A program made the position numbers and the translations under genes. Below the pieces are notes generated by a model that made no database searches, was not told the origin of the DNA, and worked only from the letters and a program-made list of their open reading frames with translations. DNA of 31,209 nt, taken from contig DATDRQ010000144.1 of the NCBI GenBank assembly GCA_035291645.1, positions 1 through 31,209 on the forward strand, in the 5' to 3' direction. Of the stretch, positions 14,535 through 22,129 are shown one piece after another (the first letter of the stretch is position 1; every line of letters begins with the position of its first letter). The stretch comes from DATDRQ01 sp035291645 (GTDB lineage: Bacteria; Chloroflexota; Anaerolineae; Anaerolineales; UBA4823).

Positions 14535-15851
14535 TTATGTTCCGAATTCTTGGATTACCCGAAAGATCGTCCGCGTTCCGAAATGCAGGACTTCTGCGGG
14601 AATCCGCTCGTTGGCGGCGTGCAGCAGCTGGGGAAAGGCGAATCCTGGGGGAAATTTCATCGGGATGTAGCCATAGGTCTGGATCCCCAGGCGGGAGAAG
14701 AAACGCCCATCGGTTACGGCTGGGAGAAGAAAAGGAATCGATTTTCCCTGCTGATCGGCTTGTTTGAGCACCCGGGCCAGGGTATCAAAAAGGCCCAGGT
14801 CCGGTTCTGATGGACCCGGGTCAAAGCGCTCGACGAAGTATTCGATATCCTTGCCGGCCCGCTGGTGCAGCTCGTCCAATAACGCCTGCGGCTCGAAGCC
14901 AGGCAGCAGCCGCCCATCCAATCCGACCTGGATTTCGGAGGGGAGGACGTTGATCATATCCCCGCCCCGGACCATGGTCGGTTGAGCTGTGTTCGCGACC
15001 AGCGGTTCCAGGAGGGCGCCCAGCTCTCCGACCTGTTTGATGGTCCTGCGGGTGAGCTTCGGGTTCAAGATCGAGCGCAGGATCGTTCTGAGCGGGGAGG
15101 GTAATTCATCGCTGGCCCGGGTGATCATCAAACGGAGCGGCTGGGTGATATGCACCGGCGGCTGGTTCTTCTCGAGGTCGGTCAAGAATCTTGCCAGGCG
15201 CATCATCGGGTTGAAAGATACCGTCAAGGACCCATGGCCTCCTGAGCCACGGATAACCGCCCGCAGGGCGCAGATTTGTTTTTCTGCGACCATGATTGGG
15301 TAAAAGCGTTGGCCAGCGAATTCGAAGGAGAAGCCGCCGAACTCTCCTATGGCGTAACGGACGCCCTGAAATTGTCCCGGGTGGCGCTCGACCAGATATC
15401 GTGCCCCAAAATCCCCGCCGTGTTCTTCATCGGAGAGCAGCACCAGCAGGACGTCACCAGGCAGGGGTGTGTTTTCCTGGTGAGCGCGCAGGAATGCAGC
15501 CAGGAAGATAGCGATCCCCGATTTCATGTCCAGCGCCCCGCGCCCCCACACCCAGCCATCCATCAGCTCGCCAGAGAATGGCGGGTGTTCCCATTTTTGC
15601 CCCTCGGTGGTAACGACGTCTAAATGCCCGTATAGCATGAGGGGGGGCGCGTTTCCTTCGCCTGGCAGCCGGGCGATCAGGTTTGGCCGTTCCGGGTGCC
15701 GGGCCAGGATCGCGGCCGGGATTCCTTCCTGAGCGAGCAAGTCTTTCACCCAGCCGATCGCAATCCCTTCGTTGCCTGGAGGGTTGGTCGTATCAAACCG
15801 GATCAGGGTCTGCAGGATGGCGACCGGATCGGGTTCGACGATAACGCTCAT
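14535..15851 (-). CDS. M20-family metallopeptidase/deacylase of the radical SAM cassette
   Basis: A 438-residue two-zinc hydrolase of the M20/ArgE/DapE/CPG2 group. Metal and catalytic residues are present: H76 and D78 (MLYGHLDVV), D108 (RGALDMKSG), E142/E143 (LSDEEHGG), E170 (AIGEFGG) and H411 (LLHAANERIP). A dimerisation-type middle domain (ICALRAVIRGSGGHGSL onwards) is inserted as usual. No signal peptide, so it acts in the cytosol. It lies 16 bases after the active radical SAM gene and 10 bases before the degenerate one. M20 members cleave dipeptides, C-terminal residues or acyl-amino acids. In this context trimming or deprotecting a modified peptide is possible, but general peptide metabolism is the default reading. 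Confidence 0.88.
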   Translation of the reverse strand: MSVIVEPDPVAILQTLIRFDTTNPPGNEGIAIGWVKDLLAQEGIPAAILARHPERPNLIARLPGEGNAPPLMLYGHLDVVTTEGQKWEHPPFSGELMDGWVWGRGALDMKSGIAIFLAAFLRAHQENTPLPGDVLLVLLSDEEHGGDFGARYLVERHPGQFQGVRYAIGEFGGFSFEFAGQRFYPIMVAEKQICALRAVIRGSGGHGSLTVSFNPMMRLARFLTDLEKNQPPVHITQPLRLMITRASDELPSPLRTILRSILNPKLTRRTIKQVGELGALLEPLVANTAQPTMVRGGDMINVLPSEIQVGLDGRLLPGFEPQALLDELHQRAGKDIEYFVERFDPGPSEPDLGLFDTLARVLKQADQQGKSIPFLLPAVTDGRFFSRLGIQTYGYIPMKFPPGFAFPQLLHAANERIPAEVLHFGTRTIFRVIQEFGT

Positions 15852-15867
15852 GGTCGCGAAATATGGT

Positions 15868-17289
15868 TTATGCAGCCGGTAGCAGGCTAACCAGGGGGAT
15901 GAGTCCGCTGGTTTTGGCCTGGATTTCGAGCGGGCAGCCCCCGCCGCACTCGCTTAAAAGCGCGCAGCCGGAGCATTTCTGCTGGATATAACTGCGATCT
16001 CTCAATGCGCGGGCCAGCGGGTGGTTCCAAATGGAATCCCAGTCATCTTTCAAGAGATTGCCCAGCGGCTGGTAGTAGGATTGGCAGGGCAACACCGCGC
16101 CATCCGGTTCGATACACATATTGTAGCGGGCTGCCGTGCATCCTTTCACACCCAGTTCGAGCTGTACCGGGTCGAAATGGCAGTATTGGGTGGGCGTGTA
16201 CCAGATCAGGCGCTGTCCAGACAGGTCGGTTTTCCGCCTGGCCAGGTCGAGCAGGTCGGTGAGCTCGTGTTCCTCCAGGCCGGTCCCGGCGGTCAGGCCG
16301 TTGCCGGAGTAGATCAGTGCGTTCAAACCCAGTGTAGGCACCCCAACTTCAGCCAGGAAATCCAGCGTCTCTCCAAGTGTGGGGCTGTTCTGGCGCAGCA
16401 TGGTGGTGTTGGTCATCACGTACAACGGCGTATCCAGGGCGTTGCGCAGCCCGGCGATCGTCTGTCTCCAGGCCCCTGTCCGGCGGACCATTCCATCGTG
16501 AATAACGGGATCGTGTGATTCGACCGTGATCTGGACGTGGTCCAGGCCAGCAGTGACCAGCTCTTGGAGAAATGTTCGATCGTTCAGTCGCCGCCCGTTC
16601 GAGTTCATCCCGCAGATCAGGCCCAGCTTGGCGGCGTGGGCAACCAGCTCGGGCAGGTCCTCGCGCAGCGTCGGCTCCCCGCCGGTGAAGACGATGTGGG
16701 GGATGCCGATCGACCATACCCGATCGATAATAGATTTCCATTCTCCTGTCGATATTTCCGGGAAGCTGCGCGGGCGGGCGTTGTAACAATGAGCGCAGTC
16801 GTCGTTGCAGCGGTAAGTGAGCGCCAGGTCCATGCGGTAGGGGGCTGATGGCAGCGTAGAGAAGGGAGCCGCCACTTCGACATCTAAGTCGCAGATCGGG
16901 CAGGCGCCATCGGGGCGGATCAGCTGCTCCAGATCGGCGCAAAACTTCGCATAGTCACCAACAAGGCTGGATTTTGATGCCCGGTAGTAGCTCGATAAAC
17001 TGTGCAGAGCCTGCTCGTGGCTTGCTTGAGTCAACGCAAGGTAAGCCATGAAGGCTGCGGTGGGATTGAGATGGTACACCCGGTTCGCATTGACCAGCAG
17101 GGTGCCTCGCCGGTCTCCCTGCCCAGGATCCGTTTCAATGCGCAGGTGGATGCGGCTGCGCTCATGTTCCGATCGGCGCTCGAAGTGATACAACCCCACC
17201 TCCGGGTATCCGACCTGACCGCTGCCAGGTTGTATAGACCCGGCTCTTAGGAACCTGTCTTTGAAATGGGTTAGACGCTGAAAATCCAT
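15868..17289 (-). CDS. Radical SAM/SPASM protein with PqqD/RRE-like N-terminal domain
   Basis: A 473-residue candidate peptide-modifying radical SAM enzyme. Residues about 47-122 resemble PqqD/RRE domains, which bind leader peptides (LLVNANRVYHLNPTAAFMAYL, then a helical part). The radical SAM barrel has C161, C165 and C168 (YRCNDDCAHCYN) for the [4Fe-4S] cluster and FTGGEPTLR for SAM. The C-terminus has SPASM-like cysteines: GCTAARYNMCIEPDGAVLPCQ, then C439, C442, C448 and C452 (KCSGCALLSECGGGC), enough for auxiliary clusters. An ATG at 17289 is used; a TTG at 17304 would add five residues. The gap to the Cys-Ala-tail gene is 44 bases. SPASM relatives make thioether, C-C or epimer changes in peptides. 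The target proposed here is inference. Confidence 0.9.
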   Translation of the reverse strand: MDFQRLTHFKDRFLRAGSIQPGSGQVGYPEVGLYHFERRSEHERSRIHLRIETDPGQGDRRGTLLVNANRVYHLNPTAAFMAYLALTQASHEQALHSLSSYYRASKSSLVGDYAKFCADLEQLIRPDGACPICDLDVEVAAPFSTLPSAPYRMDLALTYRCNDDCAHCYNARPRSFPEISTGEWKSIIDRVWSIGIPHIVFTGGEPTLREDLPELVAHAAKLGLICGMNSNGRRLNDRTFLQELVTAGLDHVQITVESHDPVIHDGMVRRTGAWRQTIAGLRNALDTPLYVMTNTTMLRQNSPTLGETLDFLAEVGVPTLGLNALIYSGNGLTAGTGLEEHELTDLLDLARRKTDLSGQRLIWYTPTQYCHFDPVQLELGVKGCTAARYNMCIEPDGAVLPCQSYYQPLGNLLKDDWDSIWNHPLARALRDRSYIQQKCSGCALLSECGGGCPLEIQAKTSGLIPLVSLLPAA

Positions 17290-17333
17290 GATCAAACTGG
17301 TCAAGTTTTCCGGTCACCGTTAATCAAACCCCG

Positions 17334-19031
17334 TTAGCGCCCACCCCCTGCGCAGGCGCAGGCGCACCCCGCGCAGGCGCAGGCACAGGCGCAGCTGCTG
17401 CCCCCGCTCCCTCCGGAAGACCGGCTGCTCCCGCTGCTGGCAGGCGGCGGGGGCGGTGGGTTGGTTACCCGGGTGACGCCGCTGGTAAACTCGGTGATAT
17501 TTCCGACCACGTTGCTCGAGAACCTCTCGACACCCGTCACCACGGATGCGGCGAAATCTGCTCCAGGCAGGCTGGGTAATGAAGGTCTTGAACCGGTACT
17601 GGGCGCCGGCGATGAGGTGGGGATCGTTGAAGGCGTTGTGCTGGGACGTCCGAAAGTCGGATCGTAGCGCGGCCACCACACCGGGACGTAGACCGGACCT
17701 TGCCGGAAAACGTCGCGTGAGCGGTCTTCGTAGTCTTTATCCAGCATGGTCCATTCCATTAACTCGCCCAGCTTTTCGCTCTTCACCTCCGGCGTATTGG
17801 CTGCCTGGACTTCACTCCAGGCCCGGGTGATGATGTCCTGGTAATAAGCGATGGATTCTTTCCGGCTGAAGCCTTTCATCTTCTCTCCAACGCTCTTGAC
17901 CAGGTCGACCATCATGCTCTGCATCGCCTTGCGGCGTTTCATCCCAACCGGTTCCTTGAAGGCACGCAAGAACTCTTTCTCGTATTGGCGCAGCTCATCC
18001 GGTTCAGGATCCTCTGCAACGACCTCCAGCGGGTCTTGTTTCGTTACACGCGCCGCATTTTTCTTGACCACGCCGAACAGGATCATGGTCAGCAGTTTGT
18101 CGAGCGGTTGTTCCATCAGGATGGCCGCTTCGACCGCAGTCAGGCCGCGCTTGATCCCATGCCCCTCGATAGTAACTTTCGGTGGCAGGTAAGCCAGCTT
18201 CCGGCGGCGGTTATTGCGGAGCGCCGTGAAGATGCCGAAGACGACGATCCCGATACAAAGTAAGGGCCAGAATAGGGGGGCGAGCAGCCCCACAGGGTTG
18301 AAACTTGGCCCGCGCACGATGACGCTCTCGGGAACATAGGCTGCCGGAAAGGAAGCGCCGAAGGTATATTGCTTGGACGGGGAGGCGTCCGGATTGCGCC
18401 AGGTATAGGTGACCCGGCCCTGGTCGTCCAATCCGGTCTCCGGTTCCCCGGGAAAACCGGCGGGTGCGGCGTGCCAGCGGGGTTCTTCCGGCTGCACACC
18501 CGGCGGCAAATGGAAGGTCACCGTCATGTCCGTCGATCCGTGGACGAATTCGGAGCCGAAAGAGCTGTTCCCAAAGACCGCGCTGGCGTAGGCTTCGTCC
18601 TGGTCGTCCGGGTAAAGCACATTGTTCACCCGGGCGATGTACACGCGCACCCGGCCAGATTCGCCCGGCTGGATGGCATTGCTGCCCAGGCCAACCGCGA
18701 CTCCCGGCTTTACGTAAGGCGACTCTTGGATATCACTTAACTGCGTGCCGTTCACCTCAGCGTACGCGCTGCCCAGGTCATAGTTTTCGTTGGGCACGCC
18801 CACGTCGACGTAATCGATCGGCGACGCTCCGCTGTCATTATTGAACAGGAAGTAGTAATCGAGCGAGCTGGTTCCGTCTTCATTCCAGTACACGTCGATG
18901 TACAACTCCGGTAATTCGAAGGAATAAGTTTGCGCCAGGGCAACTATAGGAACAAGCAGGAGCAACAAGATGGCGATCAAGAGCGAGACCGCAGTCAGCG
19001 TTGGAGTGAGTTTGCGCAGGCGAGTACCCAT
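17334..19031 (-). CDS. DUF2207-like membrane protein with a cytoplasmic Cys-Ala repeat tail
   Basis: A 565-residue protein. Residues 1-34 look like a signal peptide (LLIAILLLLLVPIVALAQ, cleavage near ALA-Q). An outer beta-rich domain spans 35-245 (IDVYWNEDGTSSLDYYF, DVGVPNENYDLG), like DUF2207/YciQ proteins. A membrane segment lies at 247-270, followed by RNNRRRK (positive-inside), so the rest (271-565) should be in the cytosol. The cytosolic part has a charged helical domain (LTAVEAAILMEQPLDKLLTMILFGVV) and a Pro/Ser/Thr linker with PPPPPP and Ser/Gly runs. It ends in CACACACAGCACACAGGGR (547-565, seven Cys). Apart from one Cys in the membrane segment, these are the only cysteines. The ATG at 19031 has AAAGG 6 bases upstream; an ATG at 19055 has no RBS. 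Proposed substrate of the radical SAM pair; function otherwise unknown. Confidence 0.85.
   Translation of the reverse strand: MGTRLRKLTPTLTAVSLLIAILLLLLVPIVALAQTYSFELPELYIDVYWNEDGTSSLDYYFLFNNDSGASPIDYVDVGVPNENYDLGSAYAEVNGTQLSDIQESPYVKPGVAVGLGSNAIQPGESGRVRVYIARVNNVLYPDDQDEAYASAVFGNSSFGSEFVHGSTDMTVTFHLPPGVQPEEPRWHAAPAGFPGEPETGLDDQGRVTYTWRNPDASPSKQYTFGASFPAAYVPESVIVRGPSFNPVGLLAPLFWPLLCIGIVVFGIFTALRNNRRRKLAYLPPKVTIEGHGIKRGLTAVEAAILMEQPLDKLLTMILFGVVKKNAARVTKQDPLEVVAEDPEPDELRQYEKEFLRAFKEPVGMKRRKAMQSMMVDLVKSVGEKMKGFSRKESIAYYQDIITRAWSEVQAANTPEVKSEKLGELMEWTMLDKDYEDRSRDVFRQGPVYVPVWWPRYDPTFGRPSTTPSTIPTSSPAPSTGSRPSLPSLPGADFAASVVTGVERFSSNVVGNITEFTSGVTRVTNPPPPPPASSGSSRSSGGSGGSSCACACACAGCACACAGGGR
17337..17393 (-). 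repeat. Tandem hexamer repeat encoding the Cys-Ala tail
   Basis: On the minus strand the codons run as TGC-GCC-type hexamers: four units, one GGG codon, three units, then Gly-Gly-Gly-Arg and TAA. One unit uses TGT, and the closing Ala codons vary (GCC, GCG, GCA), so the peptide pattern is kept while third bases drift slightly. This 4+3 layout is a short in-frame minisatellite. Confidence 0.75.
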
Positions 19032-19086
19032 CTTATGCCTTTCTGAAAACGTCATAGGAGTGGATCAAAAATACTTTTAGGATCGA

Positions 19087-19455
19087 TCACCAGCGCGGTT
19101 CTTCGGTGAGCTGGTAGGTCGTCCCGCAATACGGACAGGTCACCACTGGCGCGCCTGCAACCATCGAGATATTTTCCGGTTTAAGTACTCCCCCGCAGGC
19201 TTTGCATTTGAGCGTGTCCAGCTCGACGTTGGCAGGCAGGTCGATGTTGAGCGTGACGTTATCCCCGGCGCTGGCGGAGGCTGGCTTCATGCGGCTGCCC
19301 AGCCAGACCAGGACTAAACCGATGCCAACGCTGATCACACCGACGATTAGCCAGCCGATTTGACCTTGGGGTGAAAAAGTGGCGTAAATGAACAATACCC
19401 CGAAGAAGATCAGAATTGCGGCGACGATGTAGGCGATTATCCTGCCAGCAGTCAT
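19087..19455 (-). CDS. Small two-TM protein with C-terminal zinc ribbon, first gene of the radical SAM cassette
   Basis: A 122-residue membrane protein. Two membrane segments lie at about 6-26 and 34-53, joined by a short loop. After a 25-residue Ala/Ser-containing spacer comes a zinc-ribbon pair, C84-K-A-C87 and C107-P-Y-C110 (TLKCKACGGV and TCPYCGTTYQL), probably cytosolic. GGAGG precedes the ATG by 7 bases, and a plausible promoter is just upstream. Next on the strand, after 55 bases, is the Cys-Ala-tail protein. I do not recognise a named family. A membrane-bound zinc-ribbon adaptor fits what can be seen. Confidence 0.75.
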   Translation of the reverse strand: MTAGRIIAYIVAAILIFFGVLFIYATFSPQGQIGWLIVGVISVGIGLVLVWLGSRMKPASASAGDNVTLNIDLPANVELDTLKCKACGGVLKPENISMVAGAPVVTCPYCGTTYQLTEEPRW

Positions 19456-19478
19456 GTTTACCTCCGAATTCTTCGATT

Positions 19479-19507
19479 AGTTTACTCTCGAAATTTATTC
19501 AAGACAA
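19479..19507 (-). promoter_or_regulatory. Candidate promoter of the radical SAM cassette
   Basis: On the minus strand TTGTCT (19507-19502) and TAAACT (19484-19479) are spaced by 17 bases, about 25-50 bases before the zinc-ribbon gene. The -10 hexamer is the same as in the proposed rpsF promoter. Confidence 0.45.
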
Positions 19508-19546
19508 GTGACATTTGGCTAAATCTCGAATCTTAAAGTCACGTAA

Positions 19547-19576
19547 GGCTACCCTCATTACCTGTTATGGGTAGCC
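19547..19576. other. Inverted repeat upstream of the radical SAM cassette
   Basis: GGCTACCC (19547-19554) and GGGTAGCC (19569-19576) are a perfect 8-base inverted repeat with a 14-base spacer, about 40 bases upstream of the proposed -35 box. No U-tract is next to it. It could be an operator or a remnant terminator. The rest of 19577-19634 shows only a T-run. Confidence 0.4.
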
Positions 19577-19634
19577 CATCATCATTCTGCCTCATGGGAT
19601 CAGTCTAATCGTCCCTTAATTTCCTTTTTTGTAA

Positions 19635-20160
19635 CACTGTCTTCTAATCAGCTGGAGCGCTTTCGAATCGTGCCAGGGGCGCCACAAGGGGCGGTTATTT
19701 CATCGCTTTGCCCTCACATCTTGGGGTCAGGACAGCTTGCCGAGCAATCTATCTTTTGCAGGTGCAATTGGGTTTAAAATCGAATGGGGTTTACCCAATA
19801 AAGTGGACACTGAATTAAGGCAAGTTGTTAACCATCCCAACCTGCCGATAGAAAATCTATCAGCGGCTGGGCAGGAGGGTGGACTGTGGGTCGAGGTCAC
19901 TGTTCCCTATGTTGACTTAACCCTTGACAATCCACCACCCCGATCATCCTGGCTTAATCACCCCCTCGAGTCAGGCTTCCCGCCGCGCCTCTATTACAGC
20001 CAGGGTGTTTGGATTGACCAGATCCGGGTCGACGAGTTCGGGCTTGTCTGGTATCGCATCAACGAAAAATAATGACATTGATCTGGGTGTAAATGGGGTG
20101 CAATTAGCCCTTGGCGCATGCAGCGGCCTGCGTCAAATCGGACTGGTATTGAACCTTAAT
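19635..20160 (+). pseudogene. Decayed fragment resembling an L,D-transpeptidase-type gene
   Basis: The frame is open from 19635 to a stop at 20070-20072 but has no ATG and no RBS (only a TTG at 19737). Its last 60 residues (LWVEVTVPYVDLTLDNPP, RLYYSQGVWIDQIRVDE, GLVWYRINEK) recall the region just before the catalytic domain in L,D-transpeptidases of Anaerolineae, from memory. Just after the stop, the +1 frame gives DIDLGV and GLRQI, which could be the frameshifted continuation (GD-I-W and GMRPI in relatives). No catalytic HxxxxxxSHGC-type motif follows. I read it as a truncated, frameshifted remnant. It could instead be non-coding. It occupies most of the 700-base gap 19456-20155. Confidence 0.35.
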
Positions 20161-20581
20161 AAGTTTCGGAATTGGTGAGGAGCTCGGGGATTTGCTCTGC
20201 AATCGCGTCCCTTACCCGGCGGAATTCCGCGAGAACTTCTGCGTCGTCCCCTTGAGCTTTCGCCGGGTCAGGAAATCCAACGTGAACGCGCCGCCCCGGT
20301 CCTAACCAAAGCGGGCACTCTTCGGCAGCCGAGTCGCACACCGTGACGACTAGGTCGAAGTCAACCTGCCGGTATTCAGACGCGTCTTTCGAATACCCCT
20401 GGTGGTCGATCCCCAGTTCTCGCAGCACTTGCAGCGCGGCCGGATGGACATATCCAGCCGGATGGGTGCCCGCGCTGTACGCTTCCCACCGATCGGCCAG
20501 GCGGGCGTTGACGATCGCCTCTGCCATCTGCGAACGGCAGGAGTTTCCGGTGCAGAGGAACAGGACTTTCCTTTTGCTCAT
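20156..20581 (-). CDS. arsC: Arsenate reductase, thioredoxin-coupled low-molecular-weight phosphatase type
   Basis: A 141-residue ArsC with the LMW-PTPase fold. The P-loop is C10-TGNSC15-RS (VLFLCTGNSCRSQMAE), and the redox pair is C82 and C89 (VTVCDSAAEECP). These numbers equal the Cys10/Cys82/Cys89 triad of Staphylococcus pI258 ArsC, which makes arsenate reduction likelier than phosphatase activity. The Asp of the DPA loop is in VGFPDPAKA. The ATG at 20581 begins 4 bases after the phoU stop, so it is part of the pst operon. Arsenate enters through phosphate transport, which gives this position sense. No arsenite efflux gene is in view. Confidence 0.88.
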   Translation of the reverse strand: MSKRKVLFLCTGNSCRSQMAEAIVNARLADRWEAYSAGTHPAGYVHPAALQVLRELGIDHQGYSKDASEYRQVDFDLVVTVCDSAAEECPLWLGPGRRVHVGFPDPAKAQGDDAEVLAEFRRVRDAIAEQIPELLTNSETY

Positions 20582-20585
20582 CCGG

Positions 20586-21275
20586 TTATTTCTCTTCGTA
20601 TTCGTCGTAAGTCGTATCGAATTCGCGCATCTCGCCGGTGACCATGTAAAGGGTGCGTTCACAGATATTCGTCACCCGGTCTGCAGACCGTTCCAGGTTA
20701 TGGGCCACCCACAGCAGGTAATTCCCCCGGTCAATGGTCGATGGATCGGCGATCATGTACGTGAGCAACTCCCGGTAGACCTGGTTGTAGAGCGAATCGA
20801 CCAGATCGTCTTCTTTCGGAATGGCCCGCGCCACCTCAACATCCCCCACAACGAAGGCCCCGATCGCCCGGTGCAGCATACTCAGGCTGATCTCTGCCAT
20901 GCGCGGGATGTCGATCAGTGGCTTGAGTAACGGATCGTGACCCATCATCAGGTTGATCTTTGCGATCCCCTTGCCATAATCCCCGATTCGTTCGAGCTCG
21001 GTGACTACTTCCAGGACAGCCGCCAATAACCGCAGGTCACGCGCCAATGGCTGCTGAGTTGCGATGATGAGGATGCAGCGATTTTCAATTTCGAAGTGCT
21101 TGGCGTTGATGGTAGCATCGCCGGCGATAATCTGGCGAGAGAGGTCAAAATCTCGACGTTTCAGCGCTTCAACAGAAGCCTTAATCGCCTCTTCGACCAT
21201 ACTGCTCATCAGGACGAGCTCATCCAGGGTCTCCTGGAGCGACTTATCGAGAGTTTCTCTTGGTGAAATAGACAT
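20586..21275 (-). CDS. phoU: Phosphate-uptake regulator PhoU
   Basis: A 229-residue all-helical PhoU with the family's twin repeats. Each repeat carries an E-x3-D-x3-D-type metal motif (ERIGDYGKGIAKI in the first, NLERSADRVTNICERTLYMVTG in the second). It starts MSISPRETLDKSLQETLDELVLMSSMVEEAIKAS after an in-frame ATG 17 bases past pstB. PhoU couples Pst activity to PhoR signalling and stops uptake when phosphate is plentiful. The sequence is of normal length, and its position after pstB matches most bacteria. Confidence 0.95.
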   Translation of the reverse strand: MSISPRETLDKSLQETLDELVLMSSMVEEAIKASVEALKRRDFDLSRQIIAGDATINAKHFEIENRCILIIATQQPLARDLRLLAAVLEVVTELERIGDYGKGIAKINLMMGHDPLLKPLIDIPRMAEISLSMLHRAIGAFVVGDVEVARAIPKEDDLVDSLYNQVYRELLTYMIADPSTIDRGNYLLWVAHNLERSADRVTNICERTLYMVTGEMREFDTTYDEYEEK

Positions 21276-21292
21276 CGCACCCTTCTCCTTAC

Positions 21293-22129
21293 TTAACCAA
21301 ACCGCCCGGTAATATAGTCCTCGGTTATCTTCTCTTTGGGATTCAAGAATAGCTCGTTGGTAGGTCCGTACTCCATCAAAAAGCCAGCGCGTTGTTCGTT
21401 CAAGGTGAAAAAGGCGGTGAAATCCGAGACGCGCGCGGCCTGCTGCATGTTGTGGGTAACAATAATAATCGTGTATTCACTTTTTAGATCGCGCATCAAC
21501 TCCTCGATTTTAAGCGTGGAAATCGGATCCAGGGACGAGGCAGGTTCATCCATCAAGATAATATCAGGTTTTACTGCGATCGCCCGGGCGATACACAGGC
21601 GCTGCTGCTGCCCACCCGAGAGAGATAATCCACTCTGCTGGAGTTTATCCTTCACCTCATCCCACAAGGCTGCTCCTCTCAAGGCGGATTCCACCAGATT
21701 ATCCATGTCGGACTTTCTCCCCTTAAATCCGTTTATGCGCGCCCCCCAGGCGATGTTCTCGTAAATGCTTTTAGGGAAGGGATTGGGTTTCTGGAAAACC
21801 ATCCCGATGTGCTTGCGAACCTCGACCGGGTCGATCCCAGGGGTATAGATGTTCTGCCCGTGGAACAAGACCTCGCCCTCGGTGCGAGCGATGGGGATCA
21901 GGTCGTTCATCCGGTTGAAAGCGCGCAGTACTGTACTCTTGCCGCAGCCAGAAGGCCCGATTAAGGCCGTGATTTTCCGCATCTCGATATCCAGTTCGAC
22001 ATCTTTGACTGCCAGGAAATCGCCGTAATAGACATGCAATTGGCGTGCCTCGATCGCATAATCGCCATTCGAGCTGATTCCATCCGGGTTGGAGAGCAGA
22101 GGGGCTGCCAGCTTGATGTTCAGGGTCAT
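21293..22129 (-). CDS. pstB: Phosphate ABC transporter ATP-binding protein PstB
   Basis: A 278-residue ABC ATPase. Walker A is IGPSGCGKSTVLRAFNRMND, the Q-loop segment GMVFQKPNPFPKSIYENIAWG is characteristic of PstB, the signature is LSLSGGQQQRLCIARA, and Walker B is IILMDEPASSLDPIST. The ATG at 22129 overlaps the pstA stop (ATGA), and AGGAGG is 5 bases upstream, so this start beats the longer frame opening at 22258. The C-terminal EYGPTNELFLNPKEKITEDYITGRFG is typical. Confidence 0.97.
   Translation of the reverse strand: MTLNIKLAAPLLSNPDGISSNGDYAIEARQLHVYYGDFLAVKDVELDIEMRKITALIGPSGCGKSTVLRAFNRMNDLIPIARTEGEVLFHGQNIYTPGIDPVEVRKHIGMVFQKPNPFPKSIYENIAWGARINGFKGRKSDMDNLVESALRGAALWDEVKDKLQQSGLSLSGGQQQRLCIARAIAVKPDIILMDEPASSLDPISTLKIEELMRDLKSEYTIIIVTHNMQQAARVSDFTAFFTLNEQRAGFLMEYGPTNELFLNPKEKITEDYITGRFG

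Noticed and set aside
17337..17420. GC-rich hexamer repeat as a CRISPR-like or non-coding minisatellite
   Set aside because: Unit is six bases with no spacers, lies in frame at the end of a long gene and encodes a regular Cys-Ala pattern up to a proper stop.
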